A stretch of DNA of 64,000 bases from Flavihumibacter fluvii (GCF_018595675.2 NZ_CP092333.1:3062001-3126000), one strand, 5' to 3'; shown: positions 35,502-44,426, counted from the stretch's first letter. The notes: generated from the letters alone by a model not told the origin. Made by a program: numbers and translations.

Positions 35502-36272
35502 ATGGAAATGAAAAAGACCCTATTATTTACCCTGGTCAGTTTATTATTACTGGTAGCGTGTAAAAAAGAAAACAGTACAGAAAAGGAGCCTTCTGCCTCT
35601 ATCGAGATCCGTTTCCACCCGACTTTCAATGGTGAGCCAATGCAGTTAAATACCCAGTATACGAATAGTTATGGTGAGTCATTTTCAATTACAACTTTGA
35701 AATTTTACACCGGTCAGTATGCTTTAGGAGATGGACAGTCTGAAACAGCAAACCTTGCAGGCGGGGAACCTTATTTCCTGTCAGATTATTCAAACCCCAA
35801 CACGCTAAGTTTTACCAGTCCAATTAAACCCGGCACTTATAATGAACTTAAGTTTTTAATCGGGGTGGATAGTGCCCGGAACGTAAGCGGGGTTCAATCG
35901 GGCGCCCTGGATCCTGCAAATGGGATGTTCTGGACCTGGAATAGCGGCTATATTTATACAAAGATAGAAGGCACCTCTCCTGTATCTAACCAGCCCAATG
36001 GGAAAATAGAATACCATATAGGCGGGTTTCAGTCCCCATTCAGCGCTATAAGGCAATATACAGCGCAATTGACTGCTCCGGATAAATGGGAATTGGGTGT
36101 GGGACAAAAAATCAGTTTTGATATCAGTCTTTCCCTGGATCGCTTTTTTAATGGTGATTTCCCATTGAGGATAACCGACTTCCCAGTATGTACAACTCCT
36201 GGGGAATTGTCGGCCAATATTGCTGATAATATCGCTAACGCTTTTTTAGTCACCAGTTTTGAAATCAAATAA
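35502..36272 (+). CDS. MbnP-like lipoprotein (partner of the diheme enzyme)
   Basis: A 256-residue exported lipoprotein: MEMKKTLLF, hydrophobic core and lipobox LLVAC (Cys about residue 21). ATG 35508 is an alternative start. The mature part matches the MbnP family: RFHPTFNGEP near the start, LKFLIGVDS, the hallmark ALDPANGMFWTWNSGYIYTK (about residue 145) and YHIGGF. In the methanobactin system of methanotrophs the diheme enzyme MbnH oxidises a tryptophan of MbnP to kynurenine, giving a copper site; the FWTWN motif here would hold the candidate tryptophans. The stop codon overlaps the start of the MbnH-like gene (TAATG), so the two are coupled. No methanobactin precursor or mbnB/mbnC is present. 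A role in copper binding is inference from the family. Confidence 0.88.
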   Translation: MEMKKTLLFTLVSLLLLVACKKENSTEKEPSASIEIRFHPTFNGEPMQLNTQYTNSYGESFSITTLKFYTGQYALGDGQSETANLAGGEPYFLSDYSNPNTLSFTSPIKPGTYNELKFLIGVDSARNVSGVQSGALDPANGMFWTWNSGYIYTKIEGTSPVSNQPNGKIEYHIGGFQSPFSAIRQYTAQLTAPDKWELGVGQKISFDISLSLDRFFNGDFPLRITDFPVCTTPGELSANIADNIANAFLVTSFEIK

Positions 36273-37276
36273 TGCACATTATTTCAAGTATAAAAAAAAT
36301 TGCCTGCATTACTTTGATCATGCTGATGTTTGTTGCCTGCCGGAAATCCGAAGGCGGGAACCCTGCGCCAACAGCATTAACCTTTCCACACCCCGCAGGA
36401 TGGCCTGAAACAAAATATAATTTTGCCCAAAATCCACTCACAAAGGAAGGTTTTGAATTAGGGCGGAAATTATTTTTTGACGGCAGGCTTTCTAAGGATG
36501 GCAACTTCCCCTGCGCCAGTTGCCACCAGCCTTTTGCAGCCTTTGCAACATTTGACCACGACCTGAGCCATGGTTTCAATAACCAGTTTACCACTAGAAA
36601 TGCAACTGCCCTTTTTAACCTGGCATGGCAAACTGAGATGCATCATGATGGTGGTATTGCCAACCTTGACCTGCAGCCACTGGCACCAATCACCGCCCCA
36701 AATGAAATGGCGGAAACAATCCCGGCCGTGCTGGAAAAACTATCAGCAGACCCGGAATATACACAACAATTTAAACGGGTTTTTGGCAATGAGGGAATTA
36801 CAACCGCCACTATGACCAAGGCACTTTCCCAATATATGCTGATGCTGGTTTCAGCAAGTTCCAAATATGACCGAGTTAAAGCAGGTAAAGCCATTTTTAA
36901 TGTGAATGAAGCAGCAGGTTATGAGATTTTCAAAATAAAAAAATGCAATAGCTGTCACGCAGAGCCCCTATTCACTGACCTTAGTTTCAAGGATGATGGA
37001 TTACCACTGAACCCAACATTAAATGATATCGGGCGTATGCGCATCACTGGCAGAAAGGAAGATTCTCTAAAATTCAGGGTACCCAGTTTGCGCAACATCC
37101 ATCTGACAGGACCATATATGCACGATGGTCGGTTTTCCAGTTTAGACGACGTTTATGAACATTACAACAAGACAAATCCCCTTTCTTCAACTGAAAGAGA
37201 ATTGCTTACTGAGTTTTTCAGGTCACTTACAGATTCTGCATTTGTGCAAAATCCGGAATTAACCGAACCACGGTAA
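36272..37276 (+). CDS. Diheme cytochrome c peroxidase/MauG family protein (MbnH-like)
   Basis: A 334-residue diheme c-type enzyme, lipid-anchored by its own lipobox (LMFVAC, Cys about residue 24). Seen: heme site one FPCASCHQPF (about residue 82), heme site two CNSCHAEPLF (about residue 226), the GLPLNPTLNDIGR block and the C-terminal GPYMHDGRFSSLDDV expected in MauG/CcpA proteins. Known members reduce hydrogen peroxide or oxidise protein side chains through high-valent hemes. Immediate coupling to an MbnP-like lipoprotein (one-base overlap) strongly suggests that this is the MbnH-type enzyme acting on that neighbour, rather than a free peroxidase. A bidirectional terminator follows. Confidence 0.9.
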   Translation: MHIISSIKKIACITLIMLMFVACRKSEGGNPAPTALTFPHPAGWPETKYNFAQNPLTKEGFELGRKLFFDGRLSKDGNFPCASCHQPFAAFATFDHDLSHGFNNQFTTRNATALFNLAWQTEMHHDGGIANLDLQPLAPITAPNEMAETIPAVLEKLSADPEYTQQFKRVFGNEGITTATMTKALSQYMLMLVSASSKYDRVKAGKAIFNVNEAAGYEIFKIKKCNSCHAEPLFTDLSFKDDGLPLNPTLNDIGRMRITGRKEDSLKFRVPSLRNIHLTGPYMHDGRFSSLDDVYEHYNKTNPLSSTERELLTEFFRSLTDSAFVQNPELTEPR

Positions 37277-37343
37277 TTTCGTCAAACCAGGGATCCCACT
37301 GGTAAAGGTTAACAGTATCGCAGTAAGGTGCAAATAAGAAATA

Positions 37344-37388
37344 AAAAAAATAGCCAGGGCCCTGAATTACGGCCCTGGCTATTTTTTT
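37344..37388. terminator. Strong bidirectional terminator
   Basis: Perfect 11-bp stem TAGCCAGGGCC / GGCCCTGGCTA, extended by A7/T7 on the outside, with a nine-base loop. It separates the convergent MbnH-like gene and the coiled-coil protein gene and can act in both directions. Confidence 0.9.
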
Positions 37389-37400
37389 AAAGATTGTCCC

Positions 37401-38048
37401 TTAATTTTTCCTTCTTGCCTTAATCGCTTCAAGGTTCAGTCTTTGTTTTTCAAGTTCAAGACGCTGTTGTGCCATTTCATTGGAGTTTGCCAGGATCTTT
37501 TCCTCCAGTGCCTTGCTTTTTATGACCAGGTCGGTACTGTCACTGAGCAATCCGCTTTGCTTTTTCTCCAGTTTCCTGATCACTTCTTCCTGTGCGGCTA
37601 TTTCCAGCCGAAGGTTATAATCTTCCACATGGGAACTGTAATCATTCAGCAGATATTTACCTTCTGCTATGCCACCAGCTGCAATAACCGCATCAGCAGA
37701 GGCAGCTTCATTGGGTTTAACCAAAACGACATAAACTATTGAAGATTCCTTCTCCTTCCGGCTTTTCTTTTCAGCCTTAATATACATATCATAAGGTGTT
37801 TTTTCATTCCCGATACTTACTGACCGGTATAACTGGTAGTCCTTGGATTTAGTCCCCTTATGCCCTTTTGAAGCCATTTTTTCTGCAATCGCTTCTTCCA
37901 CTTTATCTGCCGAATAAGGCAATTCAAGTACGGCTGCCGGGACTTTTTTCCCCTGGAACTCTGCCATTCCCTCAACGGCTTTTGGCTGGCTATGAACCGG
38001 GAAAAAAAATCCTCCAATAAAGAATACAATTAATAATATCCGTTTCAT
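37401..38048 (-). CDS. Exported protein with C-terminal coiled coil, unknown function
   Basis: Not recognised. The 215-residue product has a signal peptide (ILLIVFFIGGFFFPVHSQ, cleavage near residue 21). It then has a compact domain of about 110 residues with SADKVEEAIAEKMASKGHKG and YDMYIKAEKKS, and from about residue 145 a long heptad-rich helix (EEVIRKLEKKQSG to LELEKQRLNLEAIKARRKN) rich in Glu, Lys and Leu. Cysteines are absent from the mature chain, so it is periplasmic rather than a lipoprotein. Similar proteins occur widely in Chitinophagaceae as hypotheticals. It is monocistronic, divergent from the flippase gene; a near-match TACCTTTC lies about 24 bases upstream. Confidence 0.72.
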   Translation of the reverse strand: MKRILLIVFFIGGFFFPVHSQPKAVEGMAEFQGKKVPAAVLELPYSADKVEEAIAEKMASKGHKGTKSKDYQLYRSVSIGNEKTPYDMYIKAEKKSRKEKESSIVYVVLVKPNEAASADAVIAAGGIAEGKYLLNDYSSHVEDYNLRLEIAAQEEVIRKLEKKQSGLLSDSTDLVIKSKALEEKILANSNEMAQQRLELEKQRLNLEAIKARRKN

Positions 38049-38106
38049 CTGGCCCTAATTTATAATTGAAAGGTACAATTTTCAATAAGTACTCTATAAA
38101 TCCGAC

Positions 38107-38114
38107 TAAATTTG
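38107..38114 (+). promoter_or_regulatory. -7 promoter box of the flippase gene
   Basis: TAAATTTG, exact TAnnTTTG. It lies downstream of the first in-frame ATG (38066) and 20 bases before a TTG (38135), which decides the start codon in favour of the TTG. Confidence 0.5.
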
Positions 38115-38134
38115 CCCAAATTCCCTTTTTCATT

Positions 38135-39658
38135 TTGAGTGATATAAAAAAACTGGCCGGACAAACTGTATGGTATGGCGTACCCACGATAATTTCCAGG
38201 TTCCTGGGCTACCTGATGAATATGGCCCTGCCTTTTCTTTTTATTCAGCCATCAAAAACGGCAGATATCACCCAGGTATATGCGATAATTCCTTTCCTGA
38301 ATATCTTGTTTACCTATGGACTTGAAACAGCTTATTTCCGCTTTTCCCAGGAAAAAGAGAAACATCACCTGTACAACACACTCTCTGTTTCCCTTTTTTT
38401 AAGCACGCTGGTATTTACCGGGCTATTATTTTTAAGCCGGCATTCCATTGCCGAAGCAGCCAGTCTTGCCGAGCATCCTGAATACCTGACCTGGATGTGC
38501 GGTATCATTTTTTTTGATACCCTTGCAACATTACCTTTTGCGCGACTGCGCCAGGAAAACCGACCCCGCCGTTATGCATTTGTGCGAATGTCCGGCATTG
38601 TAGTTAACCTGACCATAGTATTGCTTTTCCTGGGTTTTTTACCCGGATATGTTCACCGTAATCCAGATAGTCCACTAAAAATTATTACCAACCTCAACAT
38701 CGGTATTGGTTATTACCTGATAGGCAACCTCCTTGGCAGTATCAGTACATTCTTATTGCTTTTCAGGGAATTAAAAGACCTTAAATGGGAATTTGATGGC
38801 ACCCTCTGGAAAGAGGTGATGAAATACAGCTACCCCTTGATTATTGTAGGCCTTGGCGGAATGATCAATGATATGCTTAGCCGGCTGGTGTACCAGCATG
38901 TGGTAGATCTTCCGCCCGAACAGGCCAAACATGAACTGGGCATTTTTGCCAACGTTTACCGGCTGGCTGTCATGATCACCATTATGATACAGGCCTTCCG
39001 GATGGCCGCCGAACCTTTTTTCTTTAACCAATCCAAACAGGATGGCGCGCAAAAGAGTTATGCCCGTGTGATGAAGTTTTTTGTGATCGCCTGCTGTTTT
39101 ATGTTTTTGCTGATCGGATTATACCTCGATGTGCTGAAATGGGTCATTACCCTGAAATCAAAAGCCTGGGGGGAAGGCATGTATATTGTTCCGATCCTGG
39201 CCATGGGAAATATTTTCCTCGGTATCTATTATAACCTGAGTATCTGGTATAAGTTAACTGGTAAAAACTTATATGGGGCCTATATTACTATTGGTGGTGC
39301 CATCCTGACCATTGTGCTGAATATATTGCTGATTCCAAAATTCCACTACCTGGGTGCTGCAATTGCAACTTTCACCTGCTACCTGGTGATGATGGTAAGC
39401 AGTTACCTGTTGGGCCAACGCTTCTACCCGATCCCGTATGCCCGGAAAAAACTCTTGTCCTATATAACGTTGGTCGCCTTAATTGTGATGGGCCACCGCC
39501 TTGTAACTTATCTATATTCGCCTTTGTGGTTCAGCGTCCTTACCGGCACTATTTTCCTGCTGGCTTTTACGGCTTTTGTGGGAAGGATTGAACAAAAGGA
39601 CCTGGTAAGGATCCCATATATTGGGAAGTGGGTGACTAAATTGAATGGAAAAAGTTAA
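38135..39658 (+). CDS. Polysaccharide flippase (MOP/Wzx family)
   Basis: A 507-residue membrane protein with about 12-14 hydrophobic helices, of the multidrug/oligosaccharidyl-lipid/polysaccharide (MOP) superfamily. Seen: N-terminal KKLAGQTVWYGVPTIISRFLGYLMN, typical of Bacteroidota Wzx-like exporters, and paired helical halves. It would flip lipid-linked sugars across the inner membrane. The chosen start is TTG 38135 (MSDIKKLAG) because the promoter box lies after the upstream ATG 38066, which would also add an unrelated 23-residue extension. No glycosyltransferase, polymerase or O-antigen gene is adjacent, so it is an orphan, and its lipid-linked substrate is unknown. Confidence 0.85.
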   Translation: MSDIKKLAGQTVWYGVPTIISRFLGYLMNMALPFLFIQPSKTADITQVYAIIPFLNILFTYGLETAYFRFSQEKEKHHLYNTLSVSLFLSTLVFTGLLFLSRHSIAEAASLAEHPEYLTWMCGIIFFDTLATLPFARLRQENRPRRYAFVRMSGIVVNLTIVLLFLGFLPGYVHRNPDSPLKIITNLNIGIGYYLIGNLLGSISTFLLLFRELKDLKWEFDGTLWKEVMKYSYPLIIVGLGGMINDMLSRLVYQHVVDLPPEQAKHELGIFANVYRLAVMITIMIQAFRMAAEPFFFNQSKQDGAQKSYARVMKFFVIACCFMFLLIGLYLDVLKWVITLKSKAWGEGMYIVPILAMGNIFLGIYYNLSIWYKLTGKNLYGAYITIGGAILTIVLNILLIPKFHYLGAAIATFTCYLVMMVSSYLLGQRFYPIPYARKKLLSYITLVALIVMGHRLVTYLYSPLWFSVLTGTIFLLAFTAFVGRIEQKDLVRIPYIGKWVTKLNGKS

Positions 39659-39672
39659 CCATTGAAGGGCGT

Positions 39673-40320
39673 TTATTCACGATCCACTAAAAAAGGGTTG
39701 CTTCTCTTCTCATAGCCAATTGTTGTAGAGGTTCCATGCCCGGGATAGACCCGTACTGCATCAGGCAGGGTAAATAGTTGGGTGCGGATACTTTCCAATA
39801 GCTGGGAATGGTTCCCGCCGGGCAAGTCGGTTCTGCCAATGCTGCTGCGGAACAGGACATCCCCCCCGATCACAAATTGTTGGGCGGCACAATAAAAACA
39901 TACATGGCCGGGTGAGTGACCCGGTGCTTCAATTACTAATAATTCATCGTTTCCCAAACTAATGGTATCCCCTGCCCGTATATAATGCAGGGGTCCGCTG
40001 TAATTGGAAAATGGCAGATTCCACCTTTTTCCGGCCTCAGGGGCATAATCCAGCACGATTTTTTCATTTGGATGCAGGTATAGTTCAAGTTTCCATGTTT
40101 CGTGAACATAGCGGTTGCCGAATACATGATCCAGGTGGCAGTGCGTGTTCAGCAGGTACTTCGGATGCAGGTGATGGTTAGCTATAAAGGCCTTCAGGGA
40201 CTGTTCTTCCCGCTCGTCATAACAACCGGGATCAATAATTATGCAATCACCTGATTCATTGTACAATACATAGGTGTTTTCCATAATAGGACTGAATTCA
40301 AAATGCTGGACTGTTAACAT
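39673..40320 (-). CDS. Metallo-beta-lactamase-fold hydrolase (glyoxalase II-like)
   Basis: A 215-residue binuclear zinc hydrolase. Seen: HCHLDHVFGN (HxHxDH motif, about residue 59), GHSPGHVCFYC (metal His, about residue 134), GGDVLFRSSIGRTDLPGG (bridging Asp, about residue 153) and YPGHGTSTTIG (last His). This set is typical of the YcbL/glyoxalase II-like group. Substrates could be S-lactoylglutathione-like thioesters with another low-molecular-weight thiol, but none is proven. It ends 14 bases from the convergent flippase stop. Confidence 0.9.
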   Translation of the reverse strand: MLTVQHFEFSPIMENTYVLYNESGDCIIIDPGCYDEREEQSLKAFIANHHLHPKYLLNTHCHLDHVFGNRYVHETWKLELYLHPNEKIVLDYAPEAGKRWNLPFSNYSGPLHYIRAGDTISLGNDELLVIEAPGHSPGHVCFYCAAQQFVIGGDVLFRSSIGRTDLPGGNHSQLLESIRTQLFTLPDAVRVYPGHGTSTTIGYEKRSNPFLVDRE

Positions 40321-40391
40321 GGCTGTATTATTTAGCGGGGGATTTCCGGGATATGGTTATATAACATAATTTTAGACCACAATCATTGGGT

Positions 40392-43300
40392 ATGCAATTT
40401 CCGAAGAATCATTCGTTTTTGAGTGTTTGTTATAAGCTTGCTCTGATTTTTATCCTCACCCTGGTAACACAATTTAACCTGGTACACGCGCAGGTAAACA
40501 CCGTTGAGTTTGGTAAAAACAGGGTTCAGTACAAAAAATTCAAATGGCAATACTACCAGACAGCCAATTTTAACACCTATTATAGCCAGAAAGGTGAGCC
40601 GCTTGCCCAAAAAGTAGCCCAGATTGCAGAGCTGGAACTTCCTGAACTGGAATCTTTTATGGAATATGGCCTGCAAAGAAGGGCAAATATCGTGGTATAT
40701 AATTCCTTTAATGACCTTCAACAGACCAATATCGGACTCACCACTGAATGGCAAACCAATGGTGGAAATACAAAACTGGTGAACAATAAAATGGTGGTTT
40801 CTTACAACAGTAATAACCATGACATGAAAATCCAGGTTCGGCAGGGTATTGCGAAAATCTTGCTGGACAATATCCTTTTCGGAGATGACCTGGGCGAATT
40901 TGCGGCCAACCAGGCACTGCTGGACCTGCCCAAGTGGTTAACAGACGGTTTTGTTTCCTATGCCGCTGAAAACTGGAGTACCAAACTAGATGACCAGCTG
41001 AAATCCGCCATCCTGTCTGGGAAATACCGAAATTTTTACCAGTTTGCCCACGAAGAACCCGGATTGGCCGGACATTCATTCTGGCGCTATATCGAGGAAA
41101 CCTATAAAAAAGACAATACCAAATATTTCCTCTACCTGGCGCGCTTATACAGGAACCTGAATGGAGCATCGAACCGCATCTGCAAGAAAAAATTCAATGA
41201 AGTGCTGGTAGATTTCATTGCTTATAATGAAGACAAATACTATAAAGACATCAGGAACCGGCGAAATAACCCCAAAGGTTCAATGTCAGTAGTAGAGGAG
41301 ATCAATAAGAACAAAGACTTCTACAATTTCACACCAAATCCTTTACCACGTAGCCAGGCTTACGGCGTGGTGGAATATAAAAAAGGCCTTCAGCGTGTCA
41401 TGTATTATGAAGATTATGTAACAAAAAAATTGTTGCTTAGAAATGGCATCCGCAATATAGAAGCGAAGCAGGACCCGCATTATCCGCTGCTGGCCTGGAA
41501 TGGAAAGGGAAATAAACTACTGGTGATCTACAACGGTGAAGGAAAAATAAAAATGTTCACCTATGATATCTTTGCAAAGATCAAGCGTGATAAACTGGTG
41601 CTCGATCAATTCGAACAGATCCAGGATGTTAAATTCATGCTGGATGACAATACCTTGTTGATGAGTGCCGTGAAAAACGGGCAATCCGACATTTTCACAT
41701 TTAAGATTGACCGGGAAAAAGCCGAACAAATCACCAATGATGTATACGATGACCTGGACCCTTCATTTGTCACCTTTCCCAATAAATCCGGCATCCTCTA
41801 TGCTTCAAACAGGCCATCAGCAACTGCAGTATCAGGTGATACAGTGTTGCCTTCCAACAACAGGTTTAATATTTTCCTGATCGATAATTTTAATAAAAGT
41901 GAATTCCGGCAGATCTCACAACTGAGTAAACTTAAATACGGAAATGCACGCTTCCCCACACAATACAATACTTCGCATTTCACTTTTGTTGGAGATGAAA
42001 ACGGTATCAACAACCGCTTTGCAGGTTTCTTCTCCACCGCAAGAGCCGGGGTGGACACAATTTACCGGATTGGGGATGAACTATTAAGGAATCCGGCCTA
42101 TAAGGAAATTGATTCACTGCTGAAATTTTACGATAAGAATGAACCCGATTCCATTTACACTTTTTCAGTAACCAACGACTCCGCCTATGTATTCCCGTTA
42201 ACCAATTATCAAAGCGGTTTGATTGAAACCAAGTCATCTGATGACCGGGACCAGGTAAGTGAAGTAAGACAGGAAGGCGACCTGAAATTCCTGTATAAAC
42301 TGAAAGTGGACGAAAACACCCTGAAGAAAAGGAATATCAATCCGCGGCCAACAGATTTCCGGAAAAGGACCATTGACCAGTTAAGGGTTACCCAGGGGGA
42401 AGCCATAAAAGAACAGGAAAGGATAGCTGCTGCCGATACTGCCAAAAAACCCATTACGGAATTTGAAACTGAATTCTCAAATGACAATTCAGACTCCCTG
42501 ATCATGGACATGATCAGTAAGGGCAAACAGGAATTGACAGGACCATCTGTGCTAAAAAAAGCCGGGCGCTTTGATTATAAATTGAAGTTTTCAGCCGACC
42601 AGGTAACAGGATCCCTCTTTAATAATGATGTATTAGTAACCCGCTATGAACCCTTCACGGGCTCATTACCAGTCACGAATAGTTCCAATAATGGTTTCAA
42701 TGGTATGTTTAAAGTTACCGTTTTTGACCTCCTGGAAGACATCCGGTTTACTGGAATGGTTAGAATGCCGTTGATCAATACCGCCGGGCAGGGCATACCG
42801 ATCTATGTTGGCGATCCAAACGTATTCGTTCCTGGTTCCCAATCCTTATTTAATTCAGGATCAGAATATATGGCCCGTTTTGATTACCTGAAACGCCGCA
42901 TTGATTATACAGCCCTGTATTACCGCAGAACAGATGTGGGGTCAACCTATTACGAAGGAAGCTATGTTGGCGCAAAATTGTATACGAACTTATTCCAGGG
43001 CGGAATAAAATATCCTTTGGATAAAATACGGAGTATCCGGTTGAATGCTGGAATCCGTACCGATAATATGGTTACCAAAGCTACCGCATACAGTTCAGCT
43101 TCCTTAAAGGCGCCGGACCAGAAAAAGACCTTTAGCCTGTTCCGTGCAGAATATGTGTATGATAACGCAATTGAAAAAGCCACTAATATCTGGAATGGAT
43201 TACGGTACAAAGTGTATGTCGATTATAATGCTCAGATAAGCGAGCTTAAGACATCAGTAGGAAAAAATAGTTTCAACCTTGGTTGGGATGCCCGATACTA

Positions 43301-43865
43301 CTACCCAATACTGCGGAACTTTATCTGGGCAGGAAGATTTGCATCAGACTTTTCCTGGGGTGATCAAAAGATATTGTATTACCTGGGTGGACAAGACGGC
43401 TGGTTATTCCCTAAAGCCAATTATGAAGTACAACCCGAGGATCCAACTTATGCTTTCCAGGCCCTGGCTGTCAACCTGCGTGGGCATAATCAAAATATCA
43501 CCAACGGTAACAATGCTATGGTCATTAACAGTGAATTCCGGTTCCCGGTATTTCCGACCTTGCTAAAGCGCCCCATCAACAATGCTTTTGTGCGTAATTT
43601 CCAGTTGGTCCAATTCATTGACCTTGGTACAGCCTGGAATGGTAGTTATAATGGCATTCAGCGGCCATCCAAAGTATATACTGATGATGGAGTCGTTTTC
43701 GTGAAAATAAAAGCTGGTGGTGTTGGTCCGTTTGTAGGCGGATATGGATTTGGAGCCCGTAGCACATTACTGGGTTATTTTATGCGTTTAGATACTGGTT
43801 GGGAAATGAATGGCCTCTTTAAAGGAACACCAATCTGGCATTTTGCATTGGGCGTTGACTTTTAA
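40392..43865 (+). CDS. Large exported protein: degenerate peptidase-like domain, beta-propeller and outer-membrane barrel
   Basis: A 1157-residue protein starting at ATG 40392 (a TTG two codons upstream is unlikely). A signal peptide (ALIFILTLVTQFNLVHAQ, about residues 15-34) is followed by four regions. First, residues about 50-300 have the layout of peptidase-MA-like proteins, with LPKWLTDGFVSYAAENW near residue 178, but the preceding helix reads VRQGIAKILL and lacks HExxH, so it is probably not a protease. Second, about 300-560 forms a TolB/PD40-like beta-propeller (KIKMFTYDI, SDIFTFKIDR, ILYASNRPS). Third, a charged linker follows (about 600-720). Fourth, a C-terminal beta-barrel runs from about 740 and ends ALGVDF, an aromatic outer-membrane end. 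It is probably an outer-membrane protein conserved in Bacteroidota; no function is known to me. Confidence 0.8.
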   Translation: MQFPKNHSFLSVCYKLALIFILTLVTQFNLVHAQVNTVEFGKNRVQYKKFKWQYYQTANFNTYYSQKGEPLAQKVAQIAELELPELESFMEYGLQRRANIVVYNSFNDLQQTNIGLTTEWQTNGGNTKLVNNKMVVSYNSNNHDMKIQVRQGIAKILLDNILFGDDLGEFAANQALLDLPKWLTDGFVSYAAENWSTKLDDQLKSAILSGKYRNFYQFAHEEPGLAGHSFWRYIEETYKKDNTKYFLYLARLYRNLNGASNRICKKKFNEVLVDFIAYNEDKYYKDIRNRRNNPKGSMSVVEEINKNKDFYNFTPNPLPRSQAYGVVEYKKGLQRVMYYEDYVTKKLLLRNGIRNIEAKQDPHYPLLAWNGKGNKLLVIYNGEGKIKMFTYDIFAKIKRDKLVLDQFEQIQDVKFMLDDNTLLMSAVKNGQSDIFTFKIDREKAEQITNDVYDDLDPSFVTFPNKSGILYASNRPSATAVSGDTVLPSNNRFNIFLIDNFNKSEFRQISQLSKLKYGNARFPTQYNTSHFTFVGDENGINNRFAGFFSTARAGVDTIYRIGDELLRNPAYKEIDSLLKFYDKNEPDSIYTFSVTNDSAYVFPLTNYQSGLIETKSSDDRDQVSEVRQEGDLKFLYKLKVDENTLKKRNINPRPTDFRKRTIDQLRVTQGEAIKEQERIAAADTAKKPITEFETEFSNDNSDSLIMDMISKGKQELTGPSVLKKAGRFDYKLKFSADQVTGSLFNNDVLVTRYEPFTGSLPVTNSSNNGFNGMFKVTVFDLLEDIRFTGMVRMPLINTAGQGIPIYVGDPNVFVPGSQSLFNSGSEYMARFDYLKRRIDYTALYYRRTDVGSTYYEGSYVGAKLYTNLFQGGIKYPLDKIRSIRLNAGIRTDNMVTKATAYSSASLKAPDQKKTFSLFRAEYVYDNAIEKATNIWNGLRYKVYVDYNAQISELKTSVGKNSFNLGWDARYYYPILRNFIWAGRFASDFSWGDQKILYYLGGQDGWLFPKANYEVQPEDPTYAFQALAVNLRGHNQNITNGNNAMVINSEFRFPVFPTLLKRPINNAFVRNFQLVQFIDLGTAWNGSYNGIQRPSKVYTDDGVVFVKIKAGGVGPFVGGYGFGARSTLLGYFMRLDTGWEMNGLFKGTPIWHFALGVDF

Positions 43866-43881
43866 GGCTAAAAAAATTGAA

Positions 43882-43923
43882 AAAACCCGGGCACATCTAA
43901 AAATCTGTCCGGGTTTTCTTTTA
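43882..43923. terminator. Bidirectional terminator
   Basis: Stem AAAACCCGG / CCGGGTTTT around an 18-base loop; followed by TCTTTT on the plus strand and by a T-rich tract (GGGTTTTTTC...TTTTTTT) on the minus strand. It ends the large barrel gene and the minus-strand regulator operon. Confidence 0.75.
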
Positions 43924-43951
43924 CATATTGTTCCCCTAAAGTTTAAGGTGA

Positions 43952-44083
43952 TCACCTGGGACTATGTTGCATAATTTGAAATGCTGTACCAATGATCAAG
44001 GCAAGAAATAACAGGAAAGCAATAAACAGGATGGTACATAAATAAATCCCGGCAGAAAGGCAGATGGATGGCCTAAAAATCAT
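43952..44083 (-). CDS. 43-residue membrane peptide
   Basis: A short reading frame of 44 codons on the minus strand starting at ATG 44083 and ending TGA at 43952. The predicted peptide starts MIFRPSICLS, has a strongly hydrophobic segment of about 21 residues (GIYLCTILFIAFLLFLALII, from residue 12) and ends FQIMQHSPR, with basic residues at both ends. It lies 43 bases after the stop of the winged-helix regulator gene and before the terminator, so it is probably on the same transcript. It fills most of what is otherwise a 261-base gap. It could be a true small membrane protein linked to the upstream membrane protein; coding status is inferred from topology and position only. Confidence 0.45.
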   Translation of the reverse strand: MIFRPSICLSAGIYLCTILFIAFLLFLALIIGTAFQIMQHSPR

Positions 44084-44126
44084 TTAATAAGTGCTTTTGC
44101 ATTTCAAATTGCAGGGGCAAAAAAAA

Positions 44127-44426
44127 TTAATAAATTGACCGGATCATTTTTTCAAGTGCTTCGAGGTGCAGTTTGAAGGCTTTTTCACCGTTTTTTGTAA
44201 CCGAATAAGTGGTATTTGTTTTACGGCCAATAAATCCTTTGGATACTTTTACATAATTATTTTCTTCCAGTGTTTTCAGGTGGGATGCAAGATTGCCGTC
44301 TGTGACACTGATCAGTTCTTTTAAATCATTAAAGTTGACCGATTCATTCACCATCAATGCGCTCATGATACCCAGACGGATACGGCTGTCAAATATTCTA
44401 TTTAAATGTTCAATGGGATTCTTCAT
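44127..44426 (-). CDS. Winged-helix DNA-binding regulator
   Basis: A 99-residue transcriptional regulator of the winged helix-turn-helix (HTH_34/MarR-like) type. Seen: RIRLGIMSALMVNESVNFND (helix 1-2), LISVTDGNLASHLKTLEENN (recognition helix, about residue 45) and the wing YVKVSKGFIGRKTNTTYSVT. It has no extra sensor domain. Its ATG overlaps the stop of the upstream membrane protein gene (ATGA), so the two are translationally coupled. In Bacteroidota such small regulators often control their own membrane-protein partner, which is inferred here. Confidence 0.88.
   Translation of the reverse strand: MKNPIEHLNRIFDSRIRLGIMSALMVNESVNFNDLKELISVTDGNLASHLKTLEENNYVKVSKGFIGRKTNTTYSVTKNGEKAFKLHLEALEKMIRSIY

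Noticed and set aside
35502-37276. A full methanobactin biosynthesis locus
   Set aside because: Only MbnP-like and MbnH-like genes are present; no precursor peptide, MbnB or MbnC was found on either strand.
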